This document shows positions 9,690 through 19,689 of a DNA stretch of 64,000 nt, piece by piece. A program made the translations under genes and the position numbers. Positions within the stretch are counted from its first letter, which is position 1. The number at the start of each line of letters is the position of its first letter. Origin of the DNA: Meghimatium bilineatum (lineage: Eukaryota; Mollusca; Gastropoda; Stylommatophora; Philomycidae); the NCBI GenBank assembly GCA_034231615.1, contig CM067311.1, positions 18,790,173 to 18,854,172 on the forward strand, written 5' to 3'. The notes below the pieces were generated by a model. That model had not been told where the DNA came from. It did no database searches and saw only the letters and a list, made by a program, of their open reading frames with translations.

Positions 9690-10346
9690 CTACCACTTAT
9701 CCCAAATCAGACTTTTGTCCATTGTTTTACATTTTGTTCTTTTAGATACCCGCCTATGTTGAAGCAGTGGCATCTTAGACATCACTTCGCCTTTCTCTGG
9801 AATTTTCTCAGTGGGTTCTTCATCTTTCTGTATTAAGGCACTTGGTACCGAACACTGCGTGCTCTCTAATAGCTTCATCGGTATGTTTTTGTATTGACTG
9901 AGTCGATTCAAATACTGTTGTAATGTTTTTTGGTATAGTGTAGATTTTTCATGATTGGTTAAATCACCACGAGATAAAACCGCCCGCATATCTTGGTCCA
10001 ACTCACCCGTAGAATCAGTTAAAGAAGCAGGTGGTTTATAGACTGTTTTATACAGCAAGGTGTCGACCACCTGGGGATCAACTAGTATCATGTTCTTGGT
10101 TGGTGTTAAATTACTATGATGCCCCTCGCTAGGTTTAAAAGTCCCATCCGTTGTTACTAATTGGGGTGTATGACACTTCTGTTTGTGCTGTCTTAATGTT
10201 GAAGCGTCTGTGTAAACATTAACACAAAAATTACAGTTATGTCTTTTTTTAAGGTGAAGATCTTGTGTATGTCTTTGCAGTGTGTAAAGGCGACTGAATG
10301 GTTTCAAGCATTGAACACACCGGAAGGTTTTGGTGGACGTCTTAGT
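9690..10346 (-). CDS. C2H2 zinc-finger / Polinton DPxVL fusion protein, right arm
   Basis: Mirror copy of 8,476-9,189. The coding exon starts after the acceptor at 10,347-10,348 and ends at a TAG (9,690-9,692) directly after IWDKW. The homologous protein of the larger Polinton also ends at this point (PIWESW), so the right arm keeps the ancestral C-terminus. A stop codon (TAG at about 10,427) lies upstream in the same frame where the left arm has TAT, supporting the view that sequence before the acceptor is not coding. Fingers and the DPQVVDTL domain are as in the left copy. Confidence 0.7.
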   Translation of the reverse strand, partial: TKTSTKTFRCVQCLKPFSRLYTLQRHTQDLHLKKRHNCNFCVNVYTDASTLRQHKQKCHTPQLVTTDGTFKPSEGHHSNLTPTKNMILVDPQVVDTLLYKTVYKPPASLTDSTGELDQDMRAVLSRGDLTNHEKSTLYQKTLQQYLNRLSQYKNIPMKLLESTQCSVPSALIQKDEEPTEKIPEKGEVMSKMPLLQHRRVSKRTKCKTMDKSLIWDKW

Positions 10347-10348
10347 CT

Positions 10349-11437
10349 GTGGAAAATAGATGGACTGCGTAAATAAGCCAATTCCCAAGCAGATAACAAA
10401 CATAGTTAGCCCTAACTCATAATCAGGCTATACATACACAGCTCAAACAATATACATATACAACGAGCACAACAATAGTAATAAATACGACCCAAATATA
10501 TCACCGGGATGTTAGTGTATCTATACACACCAAAAATACACAAATGTATTCACATTTACACCAACTTTTTTCCACGCCCACATGCTGGCAACTACCAAAA
10601 CGGACCAACAACCAAGACCCTATAGAATTTCACACATGTCAGATATTAAATTTAACATCAAAATACCATAGAAAAGGTAGCGAATGTGCCCGTTAACCCA
10701 TGTCTGAAGAAGAAGAACCAAAAACAATACTATGATTGAAAATCCTGTTAGAATAACAAACCACCTGTTCAGATATTAACAACATTACTTACATAAGTCA
10801 TTCTTCAAAATGACCACGTTCCGGTAGTTTCTATTAGTAAGTGCCGATAACGTATGATTTTTTTAAAATGTTTGGTCCTACAAATATACACACATCACCC
10901 AATGGGGTGAATGGGTTACTCCGAGTGTGTGCACAGTACCAAACCTGTATTGCCTATTCAGTTGTGCTTCAATAGTGCAATACAGGCGATTGGTGTAGCT
11001 GGTTCGTATATAAAACTAGGTGTTTGCTCGTTTGTTAGTATCAGAATCATATGCTTTCGTATTTATAGCCCGTGCTGAGATGTCATTCTCAGAGGTGTGC
11101 ATGTTTAAGACAATGACGAAGGGTAGCCTTTTTTCATCCTTTATGTATAGGTTACACACTAATAAAATTTTCACTACGTATTGCTCAGGTACAACCCCAT
11201 AACAAGCTACCCTATATGTTTAGCTATTGTTTATGCGGTGCGGGTGAGTTTAGCTAGTTCGGCAGATTATTACTGGTAGCGGTTAATGTTGAAGGCGGCA
11301 CACAAACCCTATAATACACTTCACTCTTATAGGCACTAACATTACCCGTAGGCAGCTGGTAGGTGTGGCTTCTCCATAATTAGTGTCTTTTAAACCCCAA
11401 CAACAAAAAGCCGATACGACCAACGTCGCCAGTGAAA
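10349..11437. promoter_or_regulatory. Divergent promoter and 5' region, right arm
   Basis: Mirror of 7,385-8,475. It contains the TATA box of the zinc-finger fusion gene on the - strand and lies between it and the two-exon unknown gene on the + strand. Nothing else was recognised. Confidence 0.45.
11060..11067 (-). promoter_or_regulatory. TATA box for zinc-finger fusion gene, right arm
   Basis: TATTTATA on the + strand, read as TATAAATA on the - strand; the exact mirror of 7,755-7,762. Confidence 0.5.
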
Positions 11438-12402
11438 ATGCAACTCGATAGATGTCCACTTGGGAGCCTTTTTTCTTGGTGTTCAGCTTCTGAGGCAACT
11501 GAGGGCGTTGGTAGTAATGAAGACAGTGATGGGTGGTCAGACAATGAAGATATGTCGATGTCCCCGATAAGCTGCTCTGTCTTTAATTCACCTTTAACGC
11601 TAGCCACGCTCTTTAAACCCAGAAGTGAAGCCGTATCAGACCCATCATCCGAGACAGAAACCATTCATCTAGCTGGTGAGTCAGGGACCAATAGTCTAGA
11701 ATCATGTTTACCATCACTTAGTCAGATTAATGCTAAATGGGAGCATGATTATCCTACCACTACCATCGCCCGTTGTCACGCTGTCTCAGGAACTGAAAGC
11801 AAACAGGGTCGTAGAAAGGTATTATGTGTATGTATACATATATATTGGTTGTTGTTGTAAGGCGGTAATTGGAGTTTAGTTGTTTGTGTTTAGGCTAACC
11901 TTTGAAAAAAAATAAAATAATAATAATAATATCATTACCGAACAGAGACTATTTTGTCGTGGTACTTTTTCTTCCTATTATATCACTACACCGGGGGCGG
12001 ATTATATCCGTGGTGGAGTAACTAGTGTATAATAATATACACGTACAGCTAATGCGAACTTTCTTTTCTTAAGTGTGCTAACCTATAAGTAAGTGTAACA
12101 AGCCGAGCTAATGGATATTCCTCTTGTTTACTCTACAGGTTCATTTTGCTACAGGGGGTAAATTGATAACTACCTATATTTTTGTGGCTGAAGCTCATCA
12201 TTATACAAGAAGTTATTTTGCTTTAGACCGGGAACTGTTTCAAAGGCGGGTCAATGAGCTTGAGCTAGTCATTTCACCCTTGCTTGATAGCACCCATAGG
12301 CGTAAGATCATAGATCACTACGAACAGGGAAGAAATAATAGTCAGGCTTACACTTTAGACAGACCTCATCATTTCAAAAAAAGCTTTGAGCCAGCCCAAT
12401 GA
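11438..12402 (+). CDS. Two-exon gene of unknown function, right arm
   Basis: Exon 1 runs from the ATG at 11,438 to 11,818 and ends AGAAAG|GTATTATG. Exon 2 starts at 12,139 after TTTACTCTACAG and ends with TGA at 12,400-12,402. Both borders are phase 0, and joining them gives 214 residues. The first half is acidic and Ser-rich (EDSDGWSDNED) with low-complexity character typical of disordered regulatory regions. The second half has a mixed, folded-looking sequence with ISPLLDSTHRRKIIDHYEQG. There is no signal peptide or membrane segment. The family is not recognised. An additional upstream exon cannot be excluded, since the ATG lies close to other GT/AG-like signals. Confidence 0.5.
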
Positions 12403-12407
12403 TTAAG

Positions 12408-12548
12408 TTGACTAACTCACCATTTGTCCTTGCTCTATTAATGTTAAAAGGGCTTGATGTGTCACTGCCGCTTATATTTCCACGTTTCACAGTCACACAC
12501 TGGGAAAATAAACTGTCATTTCAATATGGTGTACTGTCATTTCAATAA
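12408..12548 (+). pseudogene. Remnant of adenain-like protease C-terminus, right arm
   Basis: Mirror of 6,274-6,414. An in-frame stretch ends at TAA (12,546-12,548), nine bases before the PC4-like ATG at 12,557, the same gene neighbourhood as protease-PC4 at 38 kb. The match is to the last ~45 residues of the protease only. Confidence 0.6.
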
Positions 12549-12556
12549 TTAGGAAT

Positions 12557-12882
12557 ATGAGGTCCTCAACTACCTATTTTTCCAGAGGCAATGATATGAT
12601 AAACCATTAGGTGATGGTGTTAATGATGTAGCCGTAACATCATTCAAGAGACCACTTATCCATGTTCGGTGTTACTATGGTGATGCAAATATAAAGTATC
12701 CAACTAGAACCAGCATCACAATGAGTCGTCAAGAATTTGTAGACCTCGTAGACCTCCGAGAGGTCATTCTGAAAGAATTTGATAGAGTGTGTGGTGTTTT
12801 TGGCACAAAAACCGATTCAACTGCTCCAGCTGCAAACACAGTTACTAATACAGCCAACAAAATGTCTACACCCACAGAGTAG
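12557..12882 (+). pseudogene. PC4-like gene, frameshifted, right arm
   Basis: Same gene and same lesion as the left-arm copy. From the ATG at 12,557 the frame closes at TAG 12,608-12,610. One base appears to be missing near 12,600, after which a different frame is open to TAG 12,880-12,882. The matching region (SRQEFVDLVDLREVI) shows the helix that follows the PC4 beta-sheet. An ATG at 12,721, within the open frame, could give only a truncated product. Confidence 0.7.
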
Positions 12883-12900
12883 TATTTTGGTAATCTAGAG

Positions 12901-13107
12901 ATGTATCTCACGACCGACTACGAACCCACATATGTACCTGAGATGCCTGTAGCAACCCACAACCAACCAGAACAGAAAAAGAAGAAGCCAACCAGGAGAC
13001 GAAAACTACAAACAACTGTGACTCCTATGAACAGTCAATTATACCATGAACCTTTTTTTTATTCTTTCTTAATTATTTTGGAAAAAGGTATGCGAATCAT
13101 AAAATAA
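12901..13107 (+). CDS. Small basic Polinton protein (MYLT family), right arm
   Basis: Starts 18 bases after the PC4-like stop. It shares MYLTTDYEPTYVPE and the basic stretch with the left copy, but an extra T in the run at about 13,052-13,059 changes the frame, giving 68 residues with an unrelated hydrophobic tail. The left-arm version, ending soon after the homopolymer, is probably closer to the original. Confidence 0.5.
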   Translation: MYLTTDYEPTYVPEMPVATHNQPEQKKKKPTRRRKLQTTVTPMNSQLYHEPFFYSFLIILEKGMRIIK

Positions 13108-13182
13108 ATATGTTTTATATCTCTGAACAAATATGTCTGTCACGTTTTTATGGTTCGGGTTTAATCATTGTTATATTTGTAT

Positions 13183-13437
13183 ATGTGTATTGTCTGGTTC
13201 GTTGTACTATATGCTTTGTCTTGTTACAAAGAAAGCTTCTATAAACTACAGAGGTTCAAGTTATTGACCGGTACAGAACTCAGAAGTTATCTATCCACAG
13301 ATCATGAAGAACAGAACCTTCGCTCTCTATATATTCGATATAGGTAGACCTGCTGAGCCCAGAACTGATTTATACAAGGGTTATACACAGACCAAGATAA
13401 CATTAGAAACCCCATCATGGTTTGGGGTCATAAGCTA
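13183..13437 (+). pseudogene. Small membrane protein gene, right arm, frameshifted
   Basis: Mirror of 5,389-5,640. The hydrophobic start (MCIVWFVVLYALSCYKES) is intact, but a 4-bp duplication (GTTATCTATCCACAG here, GTTATCCACAG in the left arm, near 13,290) shifts the frame in the tail. This is one of the clearest differences between the arms. Confidence 0.55.
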
Positions 13438-14503
13438 GTCAAGTTAATTCAAGCACCCAAACCACCCTAAAGGTGTGAGAACCCTTGGCCTTTTCCTCTG
13501 TGTTATTTAAAGGTAGGGTAACTATTATGGGTATAGAACTGCTAATTCAGAAAACTGATAAACATGACGTTTGTGGTGTGGGATATATGTTATTATGAGA
13601 ACTGTTGGCAAAGAAACAATAACTTAAAAGAGAGATACCATAATTGAAGCGGGGACTGAAAACATAATTGAAGAACCTACCGAGAATATACTAAGAAAAT
13701 ATTGACCCAAAGTAGACAATGTTAGAAGCTAGCGAGACCATACTGATAATATGGTAGAACATAGTTGAAGCTCATACAGAGACCACCCGGCGACCATGGC
13801 TAAAGCGTGAAGTGAGAAAATAGTTGCAGAGCCTAGTGAGAACATACTAAGAAAATATTAAACAGGGTAGAATATGATAGAAGCTAGTGTGAATATACTG
13901 AGAACATTTTTGTTATATGAGTTATATTAACCACCCAGCACCATAATTTTCAATTTTACAATGTGAGAAGCACTTGAATATAAGCATAAAATAATGAGAA
14001 CCATTGGCCAAGGCACAGAAGAATGTGTGGAGACCCTTATTCATATTATGATTAATGCGCTCCTTTCTTTAAAATTTAACATTAAAAAGATTGTTTATTA
14101 ATAACTCCAATTGTGTAGCAACCCCGAACCGTGTTTGATAACAACTTAGAATCACTCAACTGTAAGGGGGAGTTTGAGAATGTGCATATATGTCAAATGT
14201 TTCTTTTGTAAAGATTTAAACACGCTACAGAGCTTTGAAAATATCTGTAAGTATGTGTGTGTGTGTGTGGCCATCTATATATAACATACTTAGATCACAT
14301 CACCAAAGCAGCAAAAACAACTGAAGAAAACAATATAAGAGATAACTCAACGAATTGCGCTTCGCAGACGACCAATCACTACTACCAGCGTCATAAGAAC
14401 ACATACAAAGATAAACACCCAGATTACATCAAACATACCAAACCTTTAACATGAAGATAAACAAAAGAAAAGGCCGAAGCTAGGAAGAACGGAAAGAAAA
14501 ACA

Positions 14504-14534
<31 letters not shown>

Positions 14535-15309
14535 TGAGGGCCTGTAATAATGAAATTGTATTAATTTGGTACAATTTCTAATTCTTACACCAAGGTATAT
14601 TTAACTATATATGTACGAAGACTTAGGGAGTTTGAGAACACTCATAACACAGCGCTAAATCGTGTTGTATAGTGAGGTTTACAAATATTCAAAATTATGG
14701 TAATAAAGATGCCAGAGACGCTAGTCATAACAGAAGGTGTTAATCTCTACCAGGTGGCCGTATTGTAAGCATTTAACAGACCAGTTTTTAAAAAATTTCA
14801 TTTTTTAATAGTAAGACTAATTTTTAACCGTTTTCAGTAATTCAAGGAATGTTATGAATGCGACATGTTCACGCTTATGTATGCTTCATGCATATATATA
14901 TGTTTCTTATAATTACCCCCAATTATTTTGTCAGTGTCTGTGTTACTCTAATACATTTTACACTGTGGTCAAGCCGTCACGCTTGGTGATTATCGATTGA
15001 CACGCGTACGCCGTCTCGAGCCAGTAATTAAGCCGTTACACTTTACCTGTGGTTTATCACAGGAGTTTATATAGGGATTTATTTTTCCTTTTAAACTATT
15101 TCATAGAGCTGGAAATATTTTGTAAAATACTGTTTGAAATTCAAACTAATAATTTAAATAGCATTTGTATCAGTATATTAATATCATTAATAATAATATA
15201 GCATGATCACAAAACGATATCCCTACATTCGGACACCAACCATGCTTATAGTGATTATATACAGAGACAGCTAAGATAGATAAAGGGTGTTCGCTTTCAT
15301 ATACTGGTT
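13438..15309. other. Non-coding right-arm region, mirror of 3,509-5,388
   Basis: Contains the mirrored degenerate repeats (about 13,480-14,050) and an (AT)n run at about 14,505-14,534. No gene was recognised. The 65-aa frame at 14,257-14,454 is the mirror of 4,371-4,568. Confidence 0.55.
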
Positions 15310-16657
15310 GCGTGATCGGATTATGCTGACATCATTCGTGCTAAGATTCCAGTATCGGTTTCTTTGTGGAAAAGTTCGCTAATGATCATATATTGAAATA
15401 GCCCATGCCCTAACAGATGGCTACTCAACCTTGAAACGTAAAGTTTTATGGTGTTTTGCTGGTCGGAATTTCAATTTTTAACACTAGTGGCACACACGTC
15501 AGTGCTATTCCTTCTAATGAATTGACTTAAATTTAAATATGGTAGAGGTATATATGACCCCCACCGTATGATCTGGTTATGCTGACCTCATTCATTATAA
15601 GTTTCCAACCCATTTTCTTTGTGGAAAAGTATGCATCTGTGTTATATCATTGTACAGTTTGAACCAGATCTAAATAGGGTAGTGTTATGGATGACCCCGA
15701 CAGCGTAACCGGGTTATGCTGACAACATTTGGTGTAAGTTTCCGTGCCCCACCGGATGGCTAATTGACCTTGTATCGTAAAGTTTTATGGTGTTTTGCTG
15801 GTGGGAATTTGAATTTTAAACACAAGTGGCACACACGTCAGTGCTATTCCTTCTAATGAATTGACCTAGATCTAAATATGGTAGAGGTATATATGACCCC
15901 CACCTTTTAACCCGGTTATGCTGACCTCATTCATTGTAAGTTTCCATCCATTTTCTTTGTGGAAAAGTACGCATCTGTGTTATGTCATCGTACAGTTTGA
16001 ACCAGATCTAAATAGGGTAGTATTATGGATGACCCCGACAGCGTAATCGGGTTATGCTGACATCATTCACTGTAAGTTTCCGTGCCCCACCAGATGGTTA
16101 ATTGACCTTGAACCGTAAAGTTTTATGGTGTTTTGCTGGTCAGAATTTGAATTTTAAACACAAGTGGCACACACGGCAGTACTATGCCTTCTAAGGAATT
16201 GACCTAGATCTAAATATGGTAGAGGTATATATGACCCCCACCTTTTAACCCGGTTATGCTGACCTCATTCTTTCTAAGTTTCCAGCCCATTTTCTTTGTG
16301 GAAAAGTGTGCATCTGTGTTATGTCATCGTACAGTTTGAACCAGATCTAAATAGAGTAGTATTATGGATGACCCCGACGGCGTAATCGGGTTATGCTGAC
16401 AACATTCACTGTAAGTTTCCGGGCCCTAACAGATGGTTAATTGACCTTGTATCGTAAAGTTTTATGGTGTTTTGCTGGTCGGAATTTGAATTTTAAACAC
16501 AAGTGGCACACCCGGTATGCTATGCCTTCTAAGGAATTGACCTAGATCTAAATATGGTAGAGGTATATATGACCCCCCCCCCACCGTATGACCTGGTTAT
16601 AATGACCTCATTCATTGTAACTTTCCATAACCGTTTTCTTTATCACAAAATCTAAAG
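15310..16657. repeat. ~338-bp tandem repeat array, right arm
   Basis: Mirror of the 2,160-3,508 array: about four units with a period of 338-340 bp, each holding GGTAGAGGTATATATGACC on this strand. The last unit has a C-run of nine (16,571-16,579), mirrored by a longer G-run in the left arm. Confidence 0.85.
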
Positions 16658-16663
16658 GGAAAA

Positions 16664-16927
16664 TGCTACAACCCACCCCTTTTCCAGTTTTCAGGGTCGG
16701 GGGCCTCGCCGCCCCACCCGCGCCGCCCGCCGCGCCCGCTCCGGGCCCACACACACCGCGCCGGTACGCGATCCGCTCGCCTTATTGGATCTGGTACCTT
16801 ATCATCACTTATCACACTTATCACACTTATCACCCCTTATCACCCCTTATCACCCTTATCACCCTTATCACCCTTATCACCCCTTATCACCCTTATCCGG
16901 GGGTCATTACATCCCTGGTATACTACT
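16664..16927 (-). repeat. Right terminal block of palindromic element
   Basis: Mirror of 1,890-2,153: GC-rich block, array of 9-bp units (TTATCACCC-type, about 16,796-16,900), then CCGGGGGTCATTACATCCCT and GGTATACTACT at the very end. One unit differs by a single G/C indel from the left arm. Confidence 0.85.
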
Positions 16928-16933
16928 CACCTG
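16928..16933 (+). repeat. Right 6-bp target-site duplication CACCTG
   Basis: Identical to 1,884-1,889 and directly abuts the CT-3' terminus of the element. Confidence 0.9.
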
Positions 16934-18861
16934 TAACCCACGCCCGTAAATAGGAGGGAGTGGTGCTCAAACTACCACCCCTTAACAAATCGGAACATGA
17001 TGTTTAGTACTAGAAACTTGGCCAAAAGTCTTACCACAGGCCAATAAAAAAAAAAAAAAAAAAAAACCTCCCGTAGCGATTTTTCGCAGGAGGGTCATCA
17101 AATTTTAATCAAAAATAAGTACTGAAACACGAAAACGTATGGATGATCTTTTTCCCCAGATAATTCCCCATCCATCCCTCCCCACCATGACTAGGCATAT
17201 AATGGAATATTTCTACCTGTATTAACACCTTCATATCTCTGTGTTCACTGCGAGTTTTTATCATCTCCCATTTTCTACATATCTATCATATGACTATTTA
17301 TTTGTTTATATGATTGAAATTGTCCTACATCTTACGATATCATTTTCTCATGAAGTTATGTTCATAATATTAATACCATTTTCCCATAATACCATTTAAC
17401 CATAATGCTATTTAATCATAATACCATATTACAATAATACCATTTTACTACAGTAACATATAATCCAGCTAAGACTTGTTTTTGCAAAAGGTCACAGCAT
17501 TTTCATTGATGTATGTGGACTGATTGTTAGAGGTTTTGCTTGTACTTGTTTGCCCCTAGTGAATTAAAAACATGATCAGCAGGCATGACTATACTAGGAA
17601 AGAGTTTGGTACACGCGAGACTCATATATTTTCCAATTACCTCATCAAAACTGGTTCAAGAACGGGACATCATGGCAACGCTTTTGACAAACGTAATCTG
17701 TCTTGCAAAGCCGTAGAGTGACCTTATATATATATTTAGATGGCCGTAGTTCTTGCTCAAAAAAATGACACCGCTGCTAAGTGAGCCGATCCTTAGATAA
17801 AGCCTGCTGTGAGCAGACAGTTCAAAAGACAACGTGAGCAGGAAATGTAAAATTCGCTGGCAGCTAAACGCACGTGCCTTCTCACTCACAACTCCAGCAT
17901 ATGTGGCACATACACACCAATTATCCTCTCCCTGATTTATTTGTTGTGTTTAAGTGGTTGACATAAGTATTTTGTTGGGGAGTATCATCTCCCCAATATC
18001 CCCCTGAACCAACTTCCTACTCACTGAAACATAAAAACAAAAAATGTCACTGAACACCGCACACACAAAAATCGTCAACGTCTTACGAAGACCCATGTTC
18101 GCAAACAAATTGTGCAAAATAACTCTGTATGTCTATAATCTGAGAATAAATTTGAAATGTGATGTCAACAGAGGAATGCATTGTTAAGTTTCATTCGTTC
18201 TCTGCACGAAGTACCAAGGTTTCTCATAGCCAACATCTTGTAATAATATGTTCTCATTTCTTCTCAGCGTTTACCTCCAATACGGCGTGTGAGATCTGGT
18301 TTCTGATGTTTTAGACAGGTGTTAAGATACCCACAAGCTGAATGACGTTTAGTTTGATTTGTAAATCAATTGATAGAACTAAACGAAAGCTTTAATTGAT
18401 AGTTACCATTGTGCAGAGGTACGAAATCACGTGAACTTACAGCTTCTTTCGTATTAATATTCTTCTTCTATATTATCTCCGACAATCAAGGAATTAGAAA
18501 ATCAATCAAGTGACATGCCGAATTTCGAAGGGGATCATGTTTCTTCACATCTTTCTGTGTCTTGTAATAATTTCAGTTGGTGATGTTCTCTCATGCCACA
18601 GTGACAAACCATCCAGCAACTTAATTTCTCTATTTTGCTTTCCCCTGATTATTCCGATGGTTACTTTATATCTTTTATTCGCTATTTGATGTCTACACTG
18701 TTAGGCACTTCTCATGGATATACTCCATCGTTGTCTGAAGCTCTTCTGTAGATCACTATATCTTTGCTAGCAGAATATCGCCGCTGGACATGCACGTAAA
18801 GAAATCATGATTGTCTGATGAAACCTTATGAGCACCCTAGACATCTTATGAACATGACACA
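16934..18861. other. No gene seen; A-run and short AT-rich repeats
   Basis: A run of about 21 A follows CCAATA at 17,041-17,066 and may be the tail of a small retroposon. Bases 17,370-17,470 hold degenerate ~16-bp units of the form ATAATACCATTTTA. No convincing protein or RNA gene was found in the rest. Confidence 0.5.
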
Positions 18862-19200
18862 TTATGAACGTGACACATTATGAACGTGACACCTAACACT
18901 CATCATCATTAAGTGCCGTCTTCGCATCGAAGGTTGGCTGCAACGGATCTCCAAAATCTCCTGTCTCTTGTCTTGGTGGTGCATTCTGCTAGACTGTAAC
19001 CTGTCCATCGTGTGATGGTACTCTCCCACTTTGTATCTCTGCCTACCTCTTGCTCGCCTCCCCTTCACTTTGCCCTCAAGTATGGTCTTCAATAGGGTGT
19101 CATGTCTTTTACTGTGACCAAAATACTTTATTTCCCTGATCTTTATTTCTCTTAGTAGTTCTTTCTTCATATTAACTGTCTTTAGTACCTCTTTATTTGT
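18862..19200 (-). mobile_element. LINE ORF2 C-terminal fragment
   Basis: On the - strand the sequence encodes MKKELLREIKIREIKYFGH, then LLKTILEGKVKGRRARGRQR, the conserved segment after the reverse transcriptase of RTE-like invertebrate LINEs. A related copy lies on the + strand at 52,980-53,300. The fragment is truncated and frameshifted near its end (the usual WRSVAANLR-type ending is in another frame). Confidence 0.75.
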
Positions 19201-19689
19201 TTCCTTCTCTTTCCATGATGTTCTTCCTATTCTTCTTCTAACACTAAAATGTAGTAAATAAACTCGTTCATTCGCTCACAAGCTCCTGAAGATTAACAGA
19301 ATATACTCTGTAGGAATAAGTGAACTGTGTCATGGTTTACATCTCTACTGCGATACAAGTGCCTTTCGGTATGATACATTCGTTTTCAGCAGCATGGGTT
19401 CAATATGACCCTCTATGGGATAGGACTTCAAACTACACTCCATAATCGCCTCGTGCGACATTACAGCAGTTAAGAATGTTACTAATCTTTGCTACCCTTT
19501 CGAGCTAAACAACACACGGGTTAACAATCACACAAAAATTAAAACACATGGTAATGAATTGTTTTTAATAACTTGAAAAAACAAGCACTCTAACAAAAGA
19601 AAATCACATAAATCGACGTTTCTACCAAATTCCTAGATCAAGAACATAACAAATCACACAACAGTTTAGATGTGTGACTCATTGGCTTT
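19201..19689. other. No gene seen
   Basis: Intergenic sequence between LINE fragments; no coding or repeat signal recognised. Confidence 0.4.

Larger units (their letters stand above)
1890..16927. mobile_element. Complete 15.04-kb palindromic Maverick/Polinton-derived element
   Basis: The element is one giant inverted repeat: each position x in the left arm matches about 18,818-x in the right arm, with the sum drifting by a few bases because of small indels. The centre is at 9,409. The two ends are AG...CT, as in Polintons, and are flanked by identical CACCTG. The terminal block matches that of the larger Polinton ending at 44,419. Gene order from the left end inwards is: ~338-bp repeats, membrane protein (-), small basic protein (-), PC4-like (-, frameshifted), protease tail (-), two-exon unknown gene (-), zinc-finger fusion gene (+), centre. 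Polymerase, integrase, packaging ATPase and capsid genes are absent, so movement would need proteins supplied by an autonomous relative. The arms differ by scattered substitutions and indels, which argues against a simple assembly duplication. Confidence 0.92.

Noticed and set aside
1884-16933. Palindrome as an assembly artefact (mirror duplication of reads)
   Set aside because: The arms differ by several substitutions and indels (stop codon at 9,186/9,690, 4-bp insertion near 13,290, homopolymers). The flanks differ beyond an exact 6-bp duplication, and the ends match a known terminus. An artefact would not create these.
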